64,000 nucleotides of DNA from Vesta saturnalis (taxonomy: Eukaryota; Arthropoda; Insecta; Coleoptera; Lampyridae). The notes beneath the pieces were generated by a model. The model did not search any database. It was not told the DNA's origin and saw nothing but the letters and a program-made list of their open reading frames with translations. The translations under genes were made by a program, and so were the position numbers. Shown in pieces: positions 24,009-34,388 of this stretch (its first letter is position 1; every line of letters begins with the position of its first letter). Location: NCBI GenBank assembly GCA_036346205.1, contig JARFJB010001987.1, positions 2,623,501 to 2,687,500 on the forward strand, in the 5' to 3' direction.

Positions 24009-24479
24009 CCCTTTTTTATTGGAATACTTTGCTTATTGCGCATAACAAAAAAGCCAAGTGAGTTTTTGAATTCACTTAATTCTTAAAATAAAATAATACC
24101 TAGCTGGCTCTGATTTTGAATACATATGGTTTAGATTTAGTTGGGCCATATATAAATTAACCAGACCTTCTATACATGGCCTAGGCTGTATGTGAAACAA
24201 ATGTTTATTCTGCACATGGTCGAATGTCTGTAGTCCTTTTATACACGGTCTGCATTATACATACGGTCTGTAACATATATTAAAATCTACAGATATAACT
24301 TAAAAAACAGTATCAATTCTATAATTCCAAAAATGAAAATTGATGTGTGACAAAGCAATATCATTCTTGATTTCTACATCAGTTTTACAGTAATTTAAGG
24401 TAAACCGACCAAACACAATCTTAATTCATTTAAATAATTCAATACGATGTTGAGTTAAGTTGTCAGATACGCTATAGAC

Positions 24480-25005
24480 GGTATTATTAAACAACCTTTT
24501 ACGCTCCATAACTAATGTTTTGGGTGTGATATGATGTGAACATTACTAATACTGCTCTTGACCTTTGTGGGTTCTTTACGCCGATTCTGTGAGATCTATC
24601 AATTTCAGAAAGTTGTATTTTTACCTGTAGATGATTTTCGAAAATTTCAATAATAGTTTTATCAGTATCGGTATTTTCGTTGACTTCCGGTGCACCGAAC
24701 ACCCGAATACTGTTTCTACGACCATCTTGTTCAAGGAGGTCCATCTTGATATCAACTTTTTGTAAATCAGTTTTGTTATTGGCTATATCTCTTTTTAACA
24801 AGGAAATCGATTAACTCAATTCATTGTATTTTGAAGACATCTCATCTAATTTAACATTCATAATACAGATTATGAACTGAGTCTGTCCTTAGCAAATTTT
24901 TTGAGCATGTCATACATATTATTATCAATCTGGGAGCCACTAGGTGAATTACTGGAGTCCTTTTGATTTGAAGAACGAAGAACTTGATCATACGTGTTAG
25001 GCATT
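24480..25005 (-). pseudogene. LINE ORF1 fragment (L1/Tx1-type RNA-binding protein)
   Basis: A minus-strand start at 25005 reads MPNTYDQVLRSSNQKDSS and soon meets a stop (about 24872). The next readable frame, 24499-24801, contains LEQDGRRNSIRVFGAPEVNE, IIEIFENHLQVKIQLSEIDR and SHRIG. That is the pattern of the ORF1 RNA-recognition/chaperone region in L1-like elements (R-R-x-N-x-x-x-x-G, then DRSHRIG). The fragment ends near 24480, where the match stops. No ORF2 follows. It is an isolated remnant. Confidence 0.7.
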
Positions 25006-25240
25006 TTGGTTTATCACTGTCCTGCTCTACACTATTCACAACTACAGTAAATATGTATCAGGTTATAGTAACCTATAATATAACTGTTATTATTTACTTC
25101 CTTAATTTCACTATTTACTGTTAATTAAAATAATATGAATAGCCAGCCCGCTAAAACACGTCTACTATCACCACATGCTACACCTCGTATGATATAGCTC
25201 TTTTTTGGATGCAGTCTACCGTACCGAGAGGGTATTGATG

Positions 25241-25241
25241 C

Positions 25242-25301
<60 letters not shown>

Positions 25302-25305
25302 TATA
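25241..25305. repeat. (TA)n microsatellite left of the mariner-like element
   Basis: TA dinucleotide tract with one GTATATA interruption, immediately abutting the left inverted repeat of the element at 25306. Confidence 0.95.
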
Positions 25306-26546
25306 CAGGGTGATTTTCAAATAACATAACAATTAATTATTCCCGCGTGTTTACCGGTGTTTATTCCCTCACCACGCATATTCGGGTTGTTATGGAACTG
25401 CAAACAATCTTTGTGATAAGACGGCTGTTAATTTTGTTTTGTTTGTTTACACTTTTTATGTCAAGCAGAAATGTGTCAATTTGTTGTCAGTTAATCGCGT
25501 GTTAGATTTTAGTCAGTTAGTGATTATTGAAAAATAAAGAATGGCTCATGTGTATGAAAATAATGAACTCGTGGACATGCTGTTGATTTATGGGGAATGT
25601 CGTCAAAGTGCAGCTGCAGCTGCAAGGCTGCATGCAGAACGCTTTCCATTAAGAGTGCATCTGACATCCCGTAGTTTTATAAATCTCGTTCAAAGAGCAA
25701 GGGATACTGGTTATTTAAGAGAACATCGTGGAGGGCATGTAGGAAGACCGAGACAACCTGTGAATATGCAGAATGAAGAAAAAATTTTGAATACTGTTGA
25801 GGAAGATCCATTGATAAGTACTAGAGAAATTGCACGTGAGGTCGGTGTAAGTCAAACAAAGTTGTGGAAAACATTGCGGGAAAATCAGTTGTACCTATTT
25901 CACGTTCAACGTGTACACGCGCTACTTCCTCAAGACCATCCCCGTAGAGTTGAGGTCTGTGCATGGCTTTCACAAAACAATGCAGATCATTTGAATTTTA
26001 CAAGAAAAATTTTATGTGTGGACGAGGCAATATTCACCAGAAATGGAACCAACAATTTCCGCAATACTCATGTTTGGTCATTTGAAAATCCCCATGCTAT
26101 ACGGAGATCAAGTTTTCAAGAAAGATTTTCCGTAAATGTTTGGGCTGGCATTGTAAATGGAATACTCATTAGTCCGCACATGTTGCCAGGCCGTTTAACG
26201 GGCGAGAATTATCTCAATTTTTTGGAAAATCATCTACCTAATCTGCTGGAAGAACTGCCATTGGATATAAGGCGGAGCACCTCCTCATTTTAGACGAGAA
26301 GTGCAGGAGTTCCTGGATTATACTTTTCCAAACAGGTGGATTGGTCGAAATGGGCCAGTTGCGTGGCCACCTCGCTCACCAGACCTTACACCATGTCATT
26401 TGAAATAGAACTTGACTGCTTATTCCTTTAAAACGAAATATTTTTTTTATTTTTGAGTTTATTAAAAAATGTTATTTGAGAAAGTTGTTTATTTTAATTA
26501 GTTCTATACACAGTTTAAAAAAAAACGCATCAACTTAAAAATCACC

Positions 26547-26549
<3 letters not shown>
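25306..26549 (+). mobile_element. Mariner-like element with short TIRs
   Basis: The 1244-bp element begins CAGGGTGATTTTCAA, and its right end reverse-complements to CAGGGTGATTTTTAA. It sits inside a (TA)n tract on both sides, which fits TA target choice in the IS630/Tc1/mariner superfamily. It carries one transposase pseudogene (25541-26405) and lacks the 3' part of that gene, so it is an internally deleted copy. Confidence 0.85.
25541..26405 (+). pseudogene. Mariner-like (DUF4817-type) transposase, deleted
   Basis: The 250-codon frame starts MAHVYENNELVDMLLIYGEC. Residues 1-70 form the helical DUF4817-type N-terminal domain seen on insect mariner-like transposases. A helix-turn-helix region follows (STREIAREVGVSQTKLWKTL, about residues 93-112). 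The first catalytic Asp is in LCVDEAIFTRNG (near residue 164). NVWAGIVNG and LPNLLEELPLDIRR mark the catalytic core. Just after IRR a small deletion removes the second catalytic Asp: only the bases for Ala-Pro-Pro-His of the DGAPPH block remain, shifted out of frame. Downstream, NRWIGRNGPVAWPPRSPDL is readable, but the third acidic residue is His and the gene ends there. Start chosen as the first ATG, about 235 bp inside the left TIR. Inactive. Confidence 0.9.
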
Positions 26550-26613
<64 letters not shown>

Positions 26614-27115
26614 ACTTCAAAATGATTTAGAACATAATGTAGGTGTGAGTACACCAATTGTATATCTAGGTAGAATGACGCCAGAAAACTGTAGACCGTA
26701 AATGTGAGATTACTCCAAGTTAAATAAGAACAAATATTAGAAATTGGTTTTACAGTGTTGCCATTTAAAGACGTCTGAATGTGCGGGATAAATACTATAA
26801 AAAGATATTTAGAAATAGCTCTGTTACGGCAAAGTGCTGAACTAAATTTCTATACAATTTTACGTATTTGTATTACATGATTTCGACGTCCACAAGTTTT
26901 TCAAAAATCTCAACGTAGGAGTATAGAATGAGACCTCTGCACAGAATGAGTATTATAGAGTTCTATCGGAATCGTCTGCTGCCAACGGTCCTTCTCTAAC
27001 ACTCATACTAAGAAAATTATTAAGGATTGTAATCTGGCGTCCATGTACAGACGCCACTTTGCAAAGTGTAGCCAAATTGATGAACCCAAAAATGATAGAA
27101 TGATGCACACACACA

Positions 27116-27117
<2 letters not shown>
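26550..27117. other. (TA)n tract and unassigned DNA
   Basis: The first 60 bases (26551-26608) are the right half of the (TA)n tract into which the mariner-like element is inserted. The rest, up to a second (TA)n tract at 27118, contains no recognisable gene or repeat. Confidence 0.6.
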
Positions 27118-27180
<63 letters not shown>

Positions 27181-27181
27181 T
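27118..27181. repeat. (TA)n microsatellite
   Basis: Pure TA tract preceded by a short ACACACACAGACAT stretch. Tyr-Ile runs in overlapping open frames are artefacts. Confidence 0.95.
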
Positions 27182-27365
27182 ATATATCGATACCGATGAT
27201 ATTCCGGATATTTGATAACCAAACAGTCGCTAATTCTTTTATCAAAATAATGAGTAAATCGTGTTGTTTTACGCAGCTCATTTATTAATAATGAAATTAC
27301 AAATTTTACTGCAAAAACAAATATGTATGTAGTACATGTACATAAAAAGGCTTACATTACAGTAG

Positions 27366-28908
27366 TGGAAAAATAATCAGAGATTTTTTTTGAACATTTC
27401 CTCGTCTTTTTTTATCAGCTAAATCGCGAATTCGTTTTAATAAAAGCAATTGAGTTGAGATGCTTTCCTCTTGATCTTCAAACCATGATAGCGCAGTTTC
27501 TAATGCTTCTCCATGACTGATTCGTTCTCCTTCATGATCCTCTTTTGAGCTTTCATCAGCATCTTCATCCTCACTCTCTTTTTATACCAGAGAAATAATT
27601 TCATTGGCGTTCAATATTTGGAAACCTGGGTCATCCTCACTTTCCAACCATGCTTGTGCATCTCCCCATTAATGATCATTAAACCCAGCAGTTTGAGGAA
27701 ATAACTCATTCATCACCTCTTCCAAGTCTTCCTCAAGAGTTTCAAGAGTATCAACAATCTCTTCACTTCGTCCTATCAACTTATTCCAGGCGTTTCGGAG
27801 ATTCTCTGGTGTTACAGTGTTCCATCTATTGGCTAACATGTAACAGCAATCCTTAAGAGAATGTTTTTTTGTAAAAGATATTACACCTTCTTCATCATCT
27901 TATGCCAGTAGTAAACGACGTAAAATTTCCTTCTTATACATCCGCTTCAAGTTCTCTATCACCCCTTGATCCATCGGCTGTATCAGACTTGTGACATTGG
28001 GGGGCAAATACTTCACTTCAAAATCTTCATCTACTGCAGTCAAACCATGAAGATCTGGATGGGATGGTGCATTGTCAAGTAGGAGAGCTTTTCCCCTTTT
28101 TCCTTTTTTGGTGTAAATTTCTTCACAGCTGGGATACATTCATTTGTGTGCCAATCATAAAATACCTCAATGTCCATCTAAGCATTTCTGTAAGCCTTGT
28201 AGCACACAGGAAGACATTTCATATTTTAAAACCCCGCGGCTTCTTTGATTTACCGATCAGGAGTAGAGGCAGAGCATGAGTTTCACTCGCATTTGCGCAC
28301 ACCAGAACTGTTACTCGTTCTTTATTAGCTTTGAAACCAGGAGCTGATGACTATTTCTTTGATGCGAGTGATTTTCGTGATAATGATTTCCAATTTAAAC
28401 CAGTTTTATCGGCGTTACACACGTCATCTAAAGCATATCCTTCATTCGTCACTGAACACTCCCTTTTCTTTAATTTCTTGATAATCTCCATCTTCTTCTC
28501 AAACGTTACGGTTTCGTTTTTCCTTTTTCTCACTTGTGGAAGACACTTTTTACAATGTACACACGCAATTTTTGTTTTGAAAAAATTTTGTTTATATAGA
28601 AACTAAAACGTCTCAATTCGGGACTTATCGGATTATTATCTATTATCATTGATCCGCCCACAACAGGTTGAAACTAACGAGATGACACGTTGAAACTCGA
28701 ATAAAGCGGTAGACTGACTGTTCCTAAGGTGCTGGGGAGAACGAGAGTAGGAGGAAGGAAAAGGATGATGCAAACCAACATTGTAGATGTGGTGGGGTAA
28801 GCTTAGTCGTGCGGTGGTCACGGTACAGAAAGAACGCTTCATCATCTAGGTTTGTCCGGATAATTGACGTTCCGGTTAACTGACCACCGGATAAACGACG
28901 TTCTAGTG
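27366..28908 (-). pseudogene. Tigger/pogo-like transposase element, deletion derivative
   Basis: On the minus strand the 5' end at 28908 reads CACTAGAACGTCGTTTATCC, followed by GGTTAAC- and TTATCCGG-containing motifs typical of Tigger ends. The gene starts near 28533 with a pogo-type HTH (ETVTFEKKMEIIKKLKK). It jumps directly to the catalytic core (CNADKTGLNWKSL), so the DNA-binding middle is deleted and the usual Glu after the first Asp is Lys. Then come VTVLVCANASETHALPLLLIG, LLLDNAPSHPD with the second Asp, and PPNVTSLIQPMDQGVIENLK with the third Asp. A long acidic C-terminal tail (LETLEEDLEEVMNELFPQTAG and onward) ends at about 27366. Nonsense codons occur near 27900 and 27671. No right-hand partner TIR was found at the 3' end, so that end is probably truncated. 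Confidence 0.85.
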
Positions 28909-28978
28909 TATATACTAGGTGTGCAGAAAGGTGTGATCAAAACTGCTAGGACGTATAGAGAGGCTCAAAATAACCCTA

Positions 28979-29598
28979 GTCTTCATTTGAATTCTTTTCC
29001 TATCTGTCTTCATTATCGAATTATCGGCCTTCAAAGTCAGAAGTTAAAAATTGAATTTCAATGATAACTTTTAAACCGCTTCTTTCATTACCATGAAATT
29101 TAAACACCCTAACTACCTCATGAAAAGGCATTTTTTGACACTTAAATGGAATTCATTGTACCTTTATTGTACAGGTAAAGCCAAAATTAAGATTCTAAGT
29201 TAACACAATTTTTGACAGTATTGACAGTTTTGCAATTGTACTATAGTTTATTCCCCTTTCAGTTGGCAACAAAAAAGGTACTCTTGTGCAAAATAAATAT
29301 CTCTTACCGCTTTCGAGAAAAATGCATTTTAGTGAATCCATGTAAACTGCGAATTGCTTTTTTATTTAGAATTTACGTTTTAAATAAAATAGTATTTTCG
29401 AAACCATTCCAAACTTAATTTTGACTTTATCTGTACAATAAAGGTACAATGAATTCCAGTGAAGTAGGGTATCTAAATTTCATAGTAATGAAGTAAGCGG
29501 TTTAAGAATATTATCATTGAAATTCAATTTTCAACTTCTGCCTTTGAAGGCCGATAACTACATAACGAAGACAGATAGGAAAAATTCAAATGAAGACT
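28979..29598. mobile_element. 620-bp MITE inserted in the left palindrome arm
   Basis: The element begins GTCTTCATTTGAA and ends with the exact reverse complement TTCAAATGAAGAC. The inverted repeats continue for about 220 bp on each side, through CGGCCTTCAAAG and ATTCATTGTACCTTTATTGT motifs. It is flanked by TA at 28977-28978 and 29599-29600. The matching position of the right arm (about 36735-36745) has a single uninterrupted TA-containing sequence, the empty site. Non-coding; the TA duplication points to mobilisation by a Tc1/mariner-type transposase. Confidence 0.85.
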
Positions 29599-29669
29599 AC
29601 GAGTAGTAATGAGACACCTTGGCCGCCATCTTGGATTTTGACGTCACAAGACCGCCCACGTGGGGGGCC

Positions 29670-30260
29670 GGTTTTTCCACCCTTATTTTTACTCGCTTAC
29701 GTGTAGGACGTGTTTTTTCACCCCTATTTTTGCACATCCACGTGTGAGACCGCATTTTCAACCCTTTCTTTTCGGAGGCCCTTTTTAACCCTAATTATTT
29801 TTTACCCGCTTACGTGTAGGACGTGTTTTTTCACTCCTATTTTTGCACATCCACGTGTGAGACCGCATTTTCAACCCTTATTTTTATATACCCTCGTGTG
29901 AGACCGGATTTTCCACCCTTATTTTTACACGCTTACGTATAGGACGTGTATTTTCACCCCTATTTTTACACATCCACGTGTGAGACCGTGTTTTCAATCC
30001 TAATTATTTTTACTCGCTTACATGAAGGACCGTATTACCCTTATTTTTATGATTTCTTTTGGGATTAAACCTTATGGCTGTATTAAGGACCTTTTGACAG
30101 CTAGGACTTTTGCTAACGTGAGGACAGGGGTGGGGTCTGGTCTTGTCTTAAAACTGTATTTAGGGTTGGAGCTTAGGGTGGGGTTGGTCTAGGGTTAATC
30201 TTAGGGTTATTTGGTGGTATTAAGGACATTCTGGCTATATTAAGAACAGTTCCCCTGGAG
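29670..30260. repeat. Minisatellite and TTAGGG-like G-rich block (left arm)
   Basis: Imperfect tandem units of about 40 bases combine CTTACGTGTAGGACGTGTTT or CCACGTGTGAGACCGCATTT with TTCACCCCTATTTTT. They are followed at about 30120-30230 by a G-rich run with GGGGTGGGGT, TTTAGGGTTGG and CTTAGGGTTA. The mirror image is at about 36090-36690. The telomere-like motifs are irregular and interspersed, not a true telomeric array. Confidence 0.75.
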
Positions 30261-31755
30261 GTTAGGCAAATGCACACGCATACAATGTTGGAAATTGCAT
30301 AATTAATAAGATATTATTATTAAAATTATCGACCCTATTGGTTTTAAAATGGCCACATGCTACTGGATGATCTTTTACCTAAAACGTTGTATTTCTAATA
30401 AGGAGGTTCTTGTGCGACACGTGTAGGGCTTCGCAACTTGTTCTCAGGCCTTCGCCCCCTGGCCCCTTTGAGTAAAAATTGATTTTAGTGCCATCTAGCG
30501 GCGTAAAGACTAATGAACATTTTCTATAACAGAAGCTGATAATGCACACCTCTCTCTTACTCTATCTTGTTTCTTCCTCCCCCCTCTCTCTTTCTCACAC
30601 ACACACATACACACACACACACAAGCAATTCAATTAATTAATCAATCTCAAACAAAGCACGCTCGATCACCAGATCAATCTCAACCAATCAACCGAAATT
30701 ATGTCGTACAGTTTTGCGGAAATCAGATTACAGCTGAAACTGAATACATTCAAGTTTAATTAAATATGACGTGAAATAATAAGTAATTTCTACCCTAATG
30801 GAATGATGCTTTATGTATAGGTAGATCCTTTAAACAGCCACCACCTATACGTTAGGAACATCATATCTGATTTATTTGCATGTTTAATTACATACACACA
30901 AAACTATTTCATTGTAACGTGTTCATTAACAGCTGTAAAAACCCATTAAAAAGTAATAATTACTTATATATAACATAGAGTTAAATTAAAATTAACACGT
31001 TTTTAAGAATATCAGGTTGATATAACGGAAATAAAAGTCAAAAGGTTTTAATGGTTTATTATTATATAGGTGAATTAACAATAACTATAAGTTTAAATCC
31101 ACGAATGCGTACTTACTATTTTTGTAGAGCGCACCTTATGACGTTATCCTATAAGCATGATAATACATTTTAAAAATCTTTATCGGCATTTTTGTTAGCA
31201 ATATCAGGTAAAAAAACATAGATTAAAAATAATACGCTCACCTTTAGAAGTTTTTCCTTCAGCGCTGTCATATGCTAAACTGAATTTTTTATACGACGTA
31301 CCTCACTAAAACACGCTTTTGTGAATGGCTGAATATAAAACACTCGATTACATACGGACATTAACTATTTAGAAAGTAATACAGAAAAACCTGAATTCGT
31401 ATTTAATAATTATGTTGTACTTACAAAAAAATTTACATTCAAAAACACAAATATTTTAAAAACGTCTAGTAACACTAATGTTGCATCATAATAATAAAAA
31501 CTCATTATACAGTGATTACATATTAAATACTTAAAAATATTTAACTTTATACTACATCTATTATTACATAGAGATGGGATTATTCTTAAATTTAATTGAT
31601 TTCGATAGAGCTCTGGAAATACTACAACCGTTCGAAATCTTGCTTCTTCTCGATATCAAAAAAGCTATACTAGTGATACATTAAGTAAGCATAATATCGG
31701 ATACAGCTACATTGCTAACGATTATTGATGTTTTTTTTTGCATGGGATTTTTTGA
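30261..31755. other. AT-rich part of the left palindrome arm
   Basis: Non-coding, mirrored at about 34740-36090. It contains a short AC tract at about 30596-30623, whose mirror at about 35831-35878 is expanded. The 136-bp stretch at 30296-30431 is missing from the mirror. No domain-bearing frame was seen. Confidence 0.6.
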
Positions 31756-32064
31756 ATGAGACAGCCTCGCAGGTATTTTTTAAGAAAAGCTATACACATC
31801 TCACGAGAGCAAACGAGATTTTTGAGAAACAATCTCCTCATCACCTACACCTTGAACGATTATATTGTAACCTATAAAGCAAAGCTAATAACCCTAATAG
31901 TTTATCAGACATTATTACATGGACACGAGGTTAGCTCTAAATTAAATGGTTACAACGCTGCTCTGGGAATGCTGTACACACTTAAAACCTTTAAGTCTGC
32001 TCGCCGAAGTTGTACCGTATTCACTTTCTTCAATTTTTACCTGCACTCTGTTTCGAAGCTGTAA
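31756..32064 (+). CDS. Hypothetical protein of the palindrome, left copy
   Basis: A 102-codon frame includes KAIHISREQTRFLRNNLLIT and LYTLKTFKSARRSCTVFTFF. It is basic and moderately hydrophobic, with no domain I recognise. The mirrored frame at 34389-34739 (minus) matches across 99 residues with few changes but has a different, longer N-terminus, because T-run length differs just upstream (near 31730-31780). Conservation between arms may reflect only recent duplication or arm-to-arm conversion, so coding is uncertain. Both copies read toward the centre of the palindrome. Confidence 0.3.
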   Translation: MRQPRRYFLRKAIHISREQTRFLRNNLLITYTLNDYIVTYKAKLITLIVYQTLLHGHEVSSKLNGYNAALGMLYTLKTFKSARRSCTVFTFFNFYLHSVSKL

Positions 32065-32337
32065 TACGTTTTTCTAATACATAAACAGAATCTTCAATAC
32101 TGTGATACGTGTAGCAGCAAAACACATTAGCTAGTTAGTTTCACCTCTATATTACTTTACATGCAAGCCTGATCTTATCATAAATAAATACATCTGTCAA
32201 AAAAAAAGCTGATTAAACATAACTCCACGGCCAGGTATTGCAAGCAACGCTTCCAATTATAGCTCTTAGTCAACAAAATAGGGCCTACAACTACATACAA
32301 TCGACTAGCACTGCTTTAGCACGAGGATCAAACGAAA

Positions 32338-32522
32338 AAACACGCACGCAAGCTCGCACGTACGCTCGCACGTACGCACGCACGTGCGAACGCTCGTACG
32401 TACGCACGCACGCTCGCACGTACGCACGAACGTACGCACGCTCGCACGTACGCAAGCTCACACGTACGCGCGTTCGCACGCCCGTACGTATGCGCACACA
32501 CACACACACACACACACACGAG
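32338..32522. repeat. CGTACG/CGCACG array with (AC)n, left arm
   Basis: Tandem CGTACGCACG-, CTCGCACGTA- and AAGCTCGCACGTACG-like tetranucleotide-based repeats end in an (AC)n run. The mirror copy at 33918-34112 has a longer GT run. The units are themselves locally palindromic (CGTACG, ACGT). Arg-Thr and Ala-Tyr-Val-Arg frames here are artefacts. Confidence 0.9.
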
Positions 32523-32695
32523 AGAGCGAAAACACGCTAAAGCGAAAAAACTTGTAAACTTGCAAACATGAATCAAGACGGTGGAGCACCGCTAGGAAAA
32601 AAAAACAGGTTTATTAACAAAACCGAAGGAAAGCTTAACGTTTTGAAAATATATTATAATTATTATTATTATAAACAACAATACATCATTATTAT

Positions 32696-33055
32696 TTAAT
32701 AACATGCTTTATCGGTTTTCTTCTTCTTCTTGAACCGTGAGTCGTCCTCATCATCATCATCATGATTTTGAGATTTGCCCTTCCCCCCTACCTCATCGCT
32801 CTTCTTTCTCTTCTGTGAATCATCATCTTGGATGTGAGATACACCCAGCTCAACCACGTCATCGCTTTCATCATTATCTTGAACGGTTATGTTGTAATAG
32901 TTTATTAACAAGTCAGTAAAATCTCTAATGTCCGCTGATGTTGGCTCATAAACAGGAGAATACATTATAGTAATGCTCATTCGATGACAGTTACACTTTA
33001 AAGAGCGAAACACACGAGAAACGAGAACGCAGCTAGCCTTGGGTCTTGTGCGCAA
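32696..33055 (-). CDS. Acidic/lysine-rich hypothetical protein, left arm
   Basis: A 119-codon frame reads away from the palindrome centre. The N-terminus is basic (MRTRPKASCVLVSRVFRSLK), then MYSPVYEPTSADIRDFTDLL. Next come an acidic middle (DNDESDDVVELG), a KRKK patch, a DDDDEDD run and a final poly-Lys stretch. The charge pattern suggests a nuclear or nucleic-acid-associated protein, but that is inference. The right-arm copy (33390-33755) keeps the frame over almost the full length, including a 3-base indel in a glycine run. One single-base indel alters the last six or seven residues. I do not recognise the family. The start could also be the downstream MSITIMYSP. Confidence 0.45.
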   Translation of the reverse strand: MRTRPKASCVLVSRVFRSLKCNCHRMSITIMYSPVYEPTSADIRDFTDLLINYYNITVQDNDESDDVVELGVSHIQDDDSQKRKKSDEVGGKGKSQNHDDDDEDDSRFKKKKKTDKACY

Positions 33056-33066
33056 GCGTGCTCGTC

Positions 33067-33378
33067 GGCGTCTTAGGAGAAAATACCTCGACCATAAAAG
33101 AGGCGTTTAGATTTATAAACATATCCCAGGGGCTATGTTAGAGTGTGGTTAGGTCAATACTTCAGACATCCCCGAAGATGTCCGATTCTACCCGAACATT
33201 GACGAGCACGCTTGCGCATAAGACCAAAGGCTAGCTGCGTTCTGGCGTCTTAGGAGAAAATACCTCGACCATAAAAGAGGCGTTTAGATTTATAAACATG
33301 CCCCCAGGGGCTATGTTAGAGTGTGGTTAGGTCAATACTTCAGACATCCCCGAAGATGTCCGATTCTACCCTAACATT
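33067..33378. repeat. Palindrome spacer with a 177-bp direct repeat
   Basis: The spacer consists mostly of two tandem copies of a 177-base unit starting GGCGTCTTAGGAGAAAATAC (33067 and 33244). Each contains CGACCATAAAAGAGGCG, with a TATA-like CATAAAAG, and CCAGGGGCTATGTTAGAG. The end of each unit (GCTTGCGCA, AGGCTAGCTGCGTTCT) overlaps the start of the acidic-protein frame. The two acidic-protein ORFs diverge from this spacer, so it could serve as a promoter region; that is inference. Confidence 0.75.
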
Positions 33379-33389
33379 GACGAGTACGC

Positions 33390-33755
33390 TTGCGCACAAG
33401 ACCCAAGGCTAGCTGCGTTCTCGTTTCTCGTGTGTTTCGCTCTTTAAAGTGTAACTGTCATCGAATGAGCATTACTATAATGTATTCTCCTGTTTATGAG
33501 CCAACATCAGCGGACATTAGAGATTTTACTGACTTGTTAATAAACTATTACAACATAACCGTTCAAGATAATGATGAAAGCGATGACGTGGTTGAGCTGG
33601 GTGTATCTCACATCCAAGATGATGATTCACTGAAGAGAAAGAAGAGCGATGAGGTAGGGGGGGGGAAGGGCAAATCTCAAAATCATGATGATGATGATGA
33701 GGACGACTCACGGTTCAAGAAGAAGAAGAAACCGATAAAGCATGTTATTAAATAA
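33390..33755 (+). CDS. Acidic/lysine-rich hypothetical protein, right arm
   Basis: Mirror copy (121 codons) of the frame at 32696-33055, reading outward. Differences are few: one Gln/Leu change, an extra Gly in the GGGK run and an altered C-terminus (PIKHVIK in place of TDKACY) caused by a one-base indel. That the frame stays open in both arms is compatible with selection, with recent duplication or with conversion between arms. No known domain is visible. Confidence 0.45.
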   Translation: MRTRPKASCVLVSRVFRSLKCNCHRMSITIMYSPVYEPTSADIRDFTDLLINYYNITVQDNDESDDVVELGVSHIQDDDSLKRKKSDEVGGGKGKSQNHDDDDEDDSRFKKKKKPIKHVIK

Positions 33756-33917
33756 TAATGATGTATTGTTGTTTATAATAATAATAATAATATATTTTCA
33801 AAACGTTAAGCTTTCCTTCGGTTTTGTTAATAAACCTGTTTTTTTTCCTAGCGGTGCTCCACCGTCTTGATTCATGTTTGCAAGTTTACAAGTTTTTCGC
33901 TTTAGCGTGTTTTCGCT

Positions 33918-33961
<44 letters not shown>

Positions 33962-34112
33962 ATACGTACGGGCGTGCGAACGCGCGTACGTGTGAGCTTG
34001 CGTACGTGCGAGCGTGCGTACGTTCGTGCGTACGTGCGAGCGTGCGTGCGTACGTACGAGCGTTCGCACGTGCGTGCGTACGTGCGAGCGTACGTGCGAG
34101 CTTGCGTGCGTG
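33918..34112. repeat. (GT)n and CGTACG array, right arm
   Basis: Mirror of 32338-32522, with a (GT)n run of about 42 bases followed by CGTACGGGCGTGCGAACG-type repeats. The length difference from the left arm shows independent slippage after the palindrome formed. Confidence 0.9.
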
Positions 34113-34388
34113 TTTTTTCGTTTGATCCCCGTGCTAAAGCAGTGCTAGTCGATTGTATGTAGTTGTAGGCCCTATTTTGTTGACTAAGAGCTATAATTGG
34201 AAGCGTTGCTTGCTATACCTGGCCGTGGAGTTATGTTTAATCAGCTTTTTTTTTGACAGATGTATTTATTTATGATAAGATCAGGCTTGCATGTAAAGTA
34301 ATATAGAGGTGAAACTAACTAGCTAATGTGTTTTGCTGCTACACGTATCACAGTATTGAAGATTCTGTTTATGTATTAGAAAAACGTA

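Noticed and set aside
30120..30230. Telomeric TTAGGG array
   Set aside because: Motifs are irregular and interspersed, and mirrored in the palindrome arm. Not a tandem telomere repeat.
32338..32522. CRISPR-like regular repeat
   Set aside because: Short tetranucleotide-based units without spacers in eukaryotic DNA; a simple tandem array.
32238..32576. Arg-Thr-rich and Ala-Tyr-Val-Arg-rich frames (and their mirror at 33824-34162)
   Set aside because: Translations of the CGTACG/CGCACG array; mirrored copies behave the same way.
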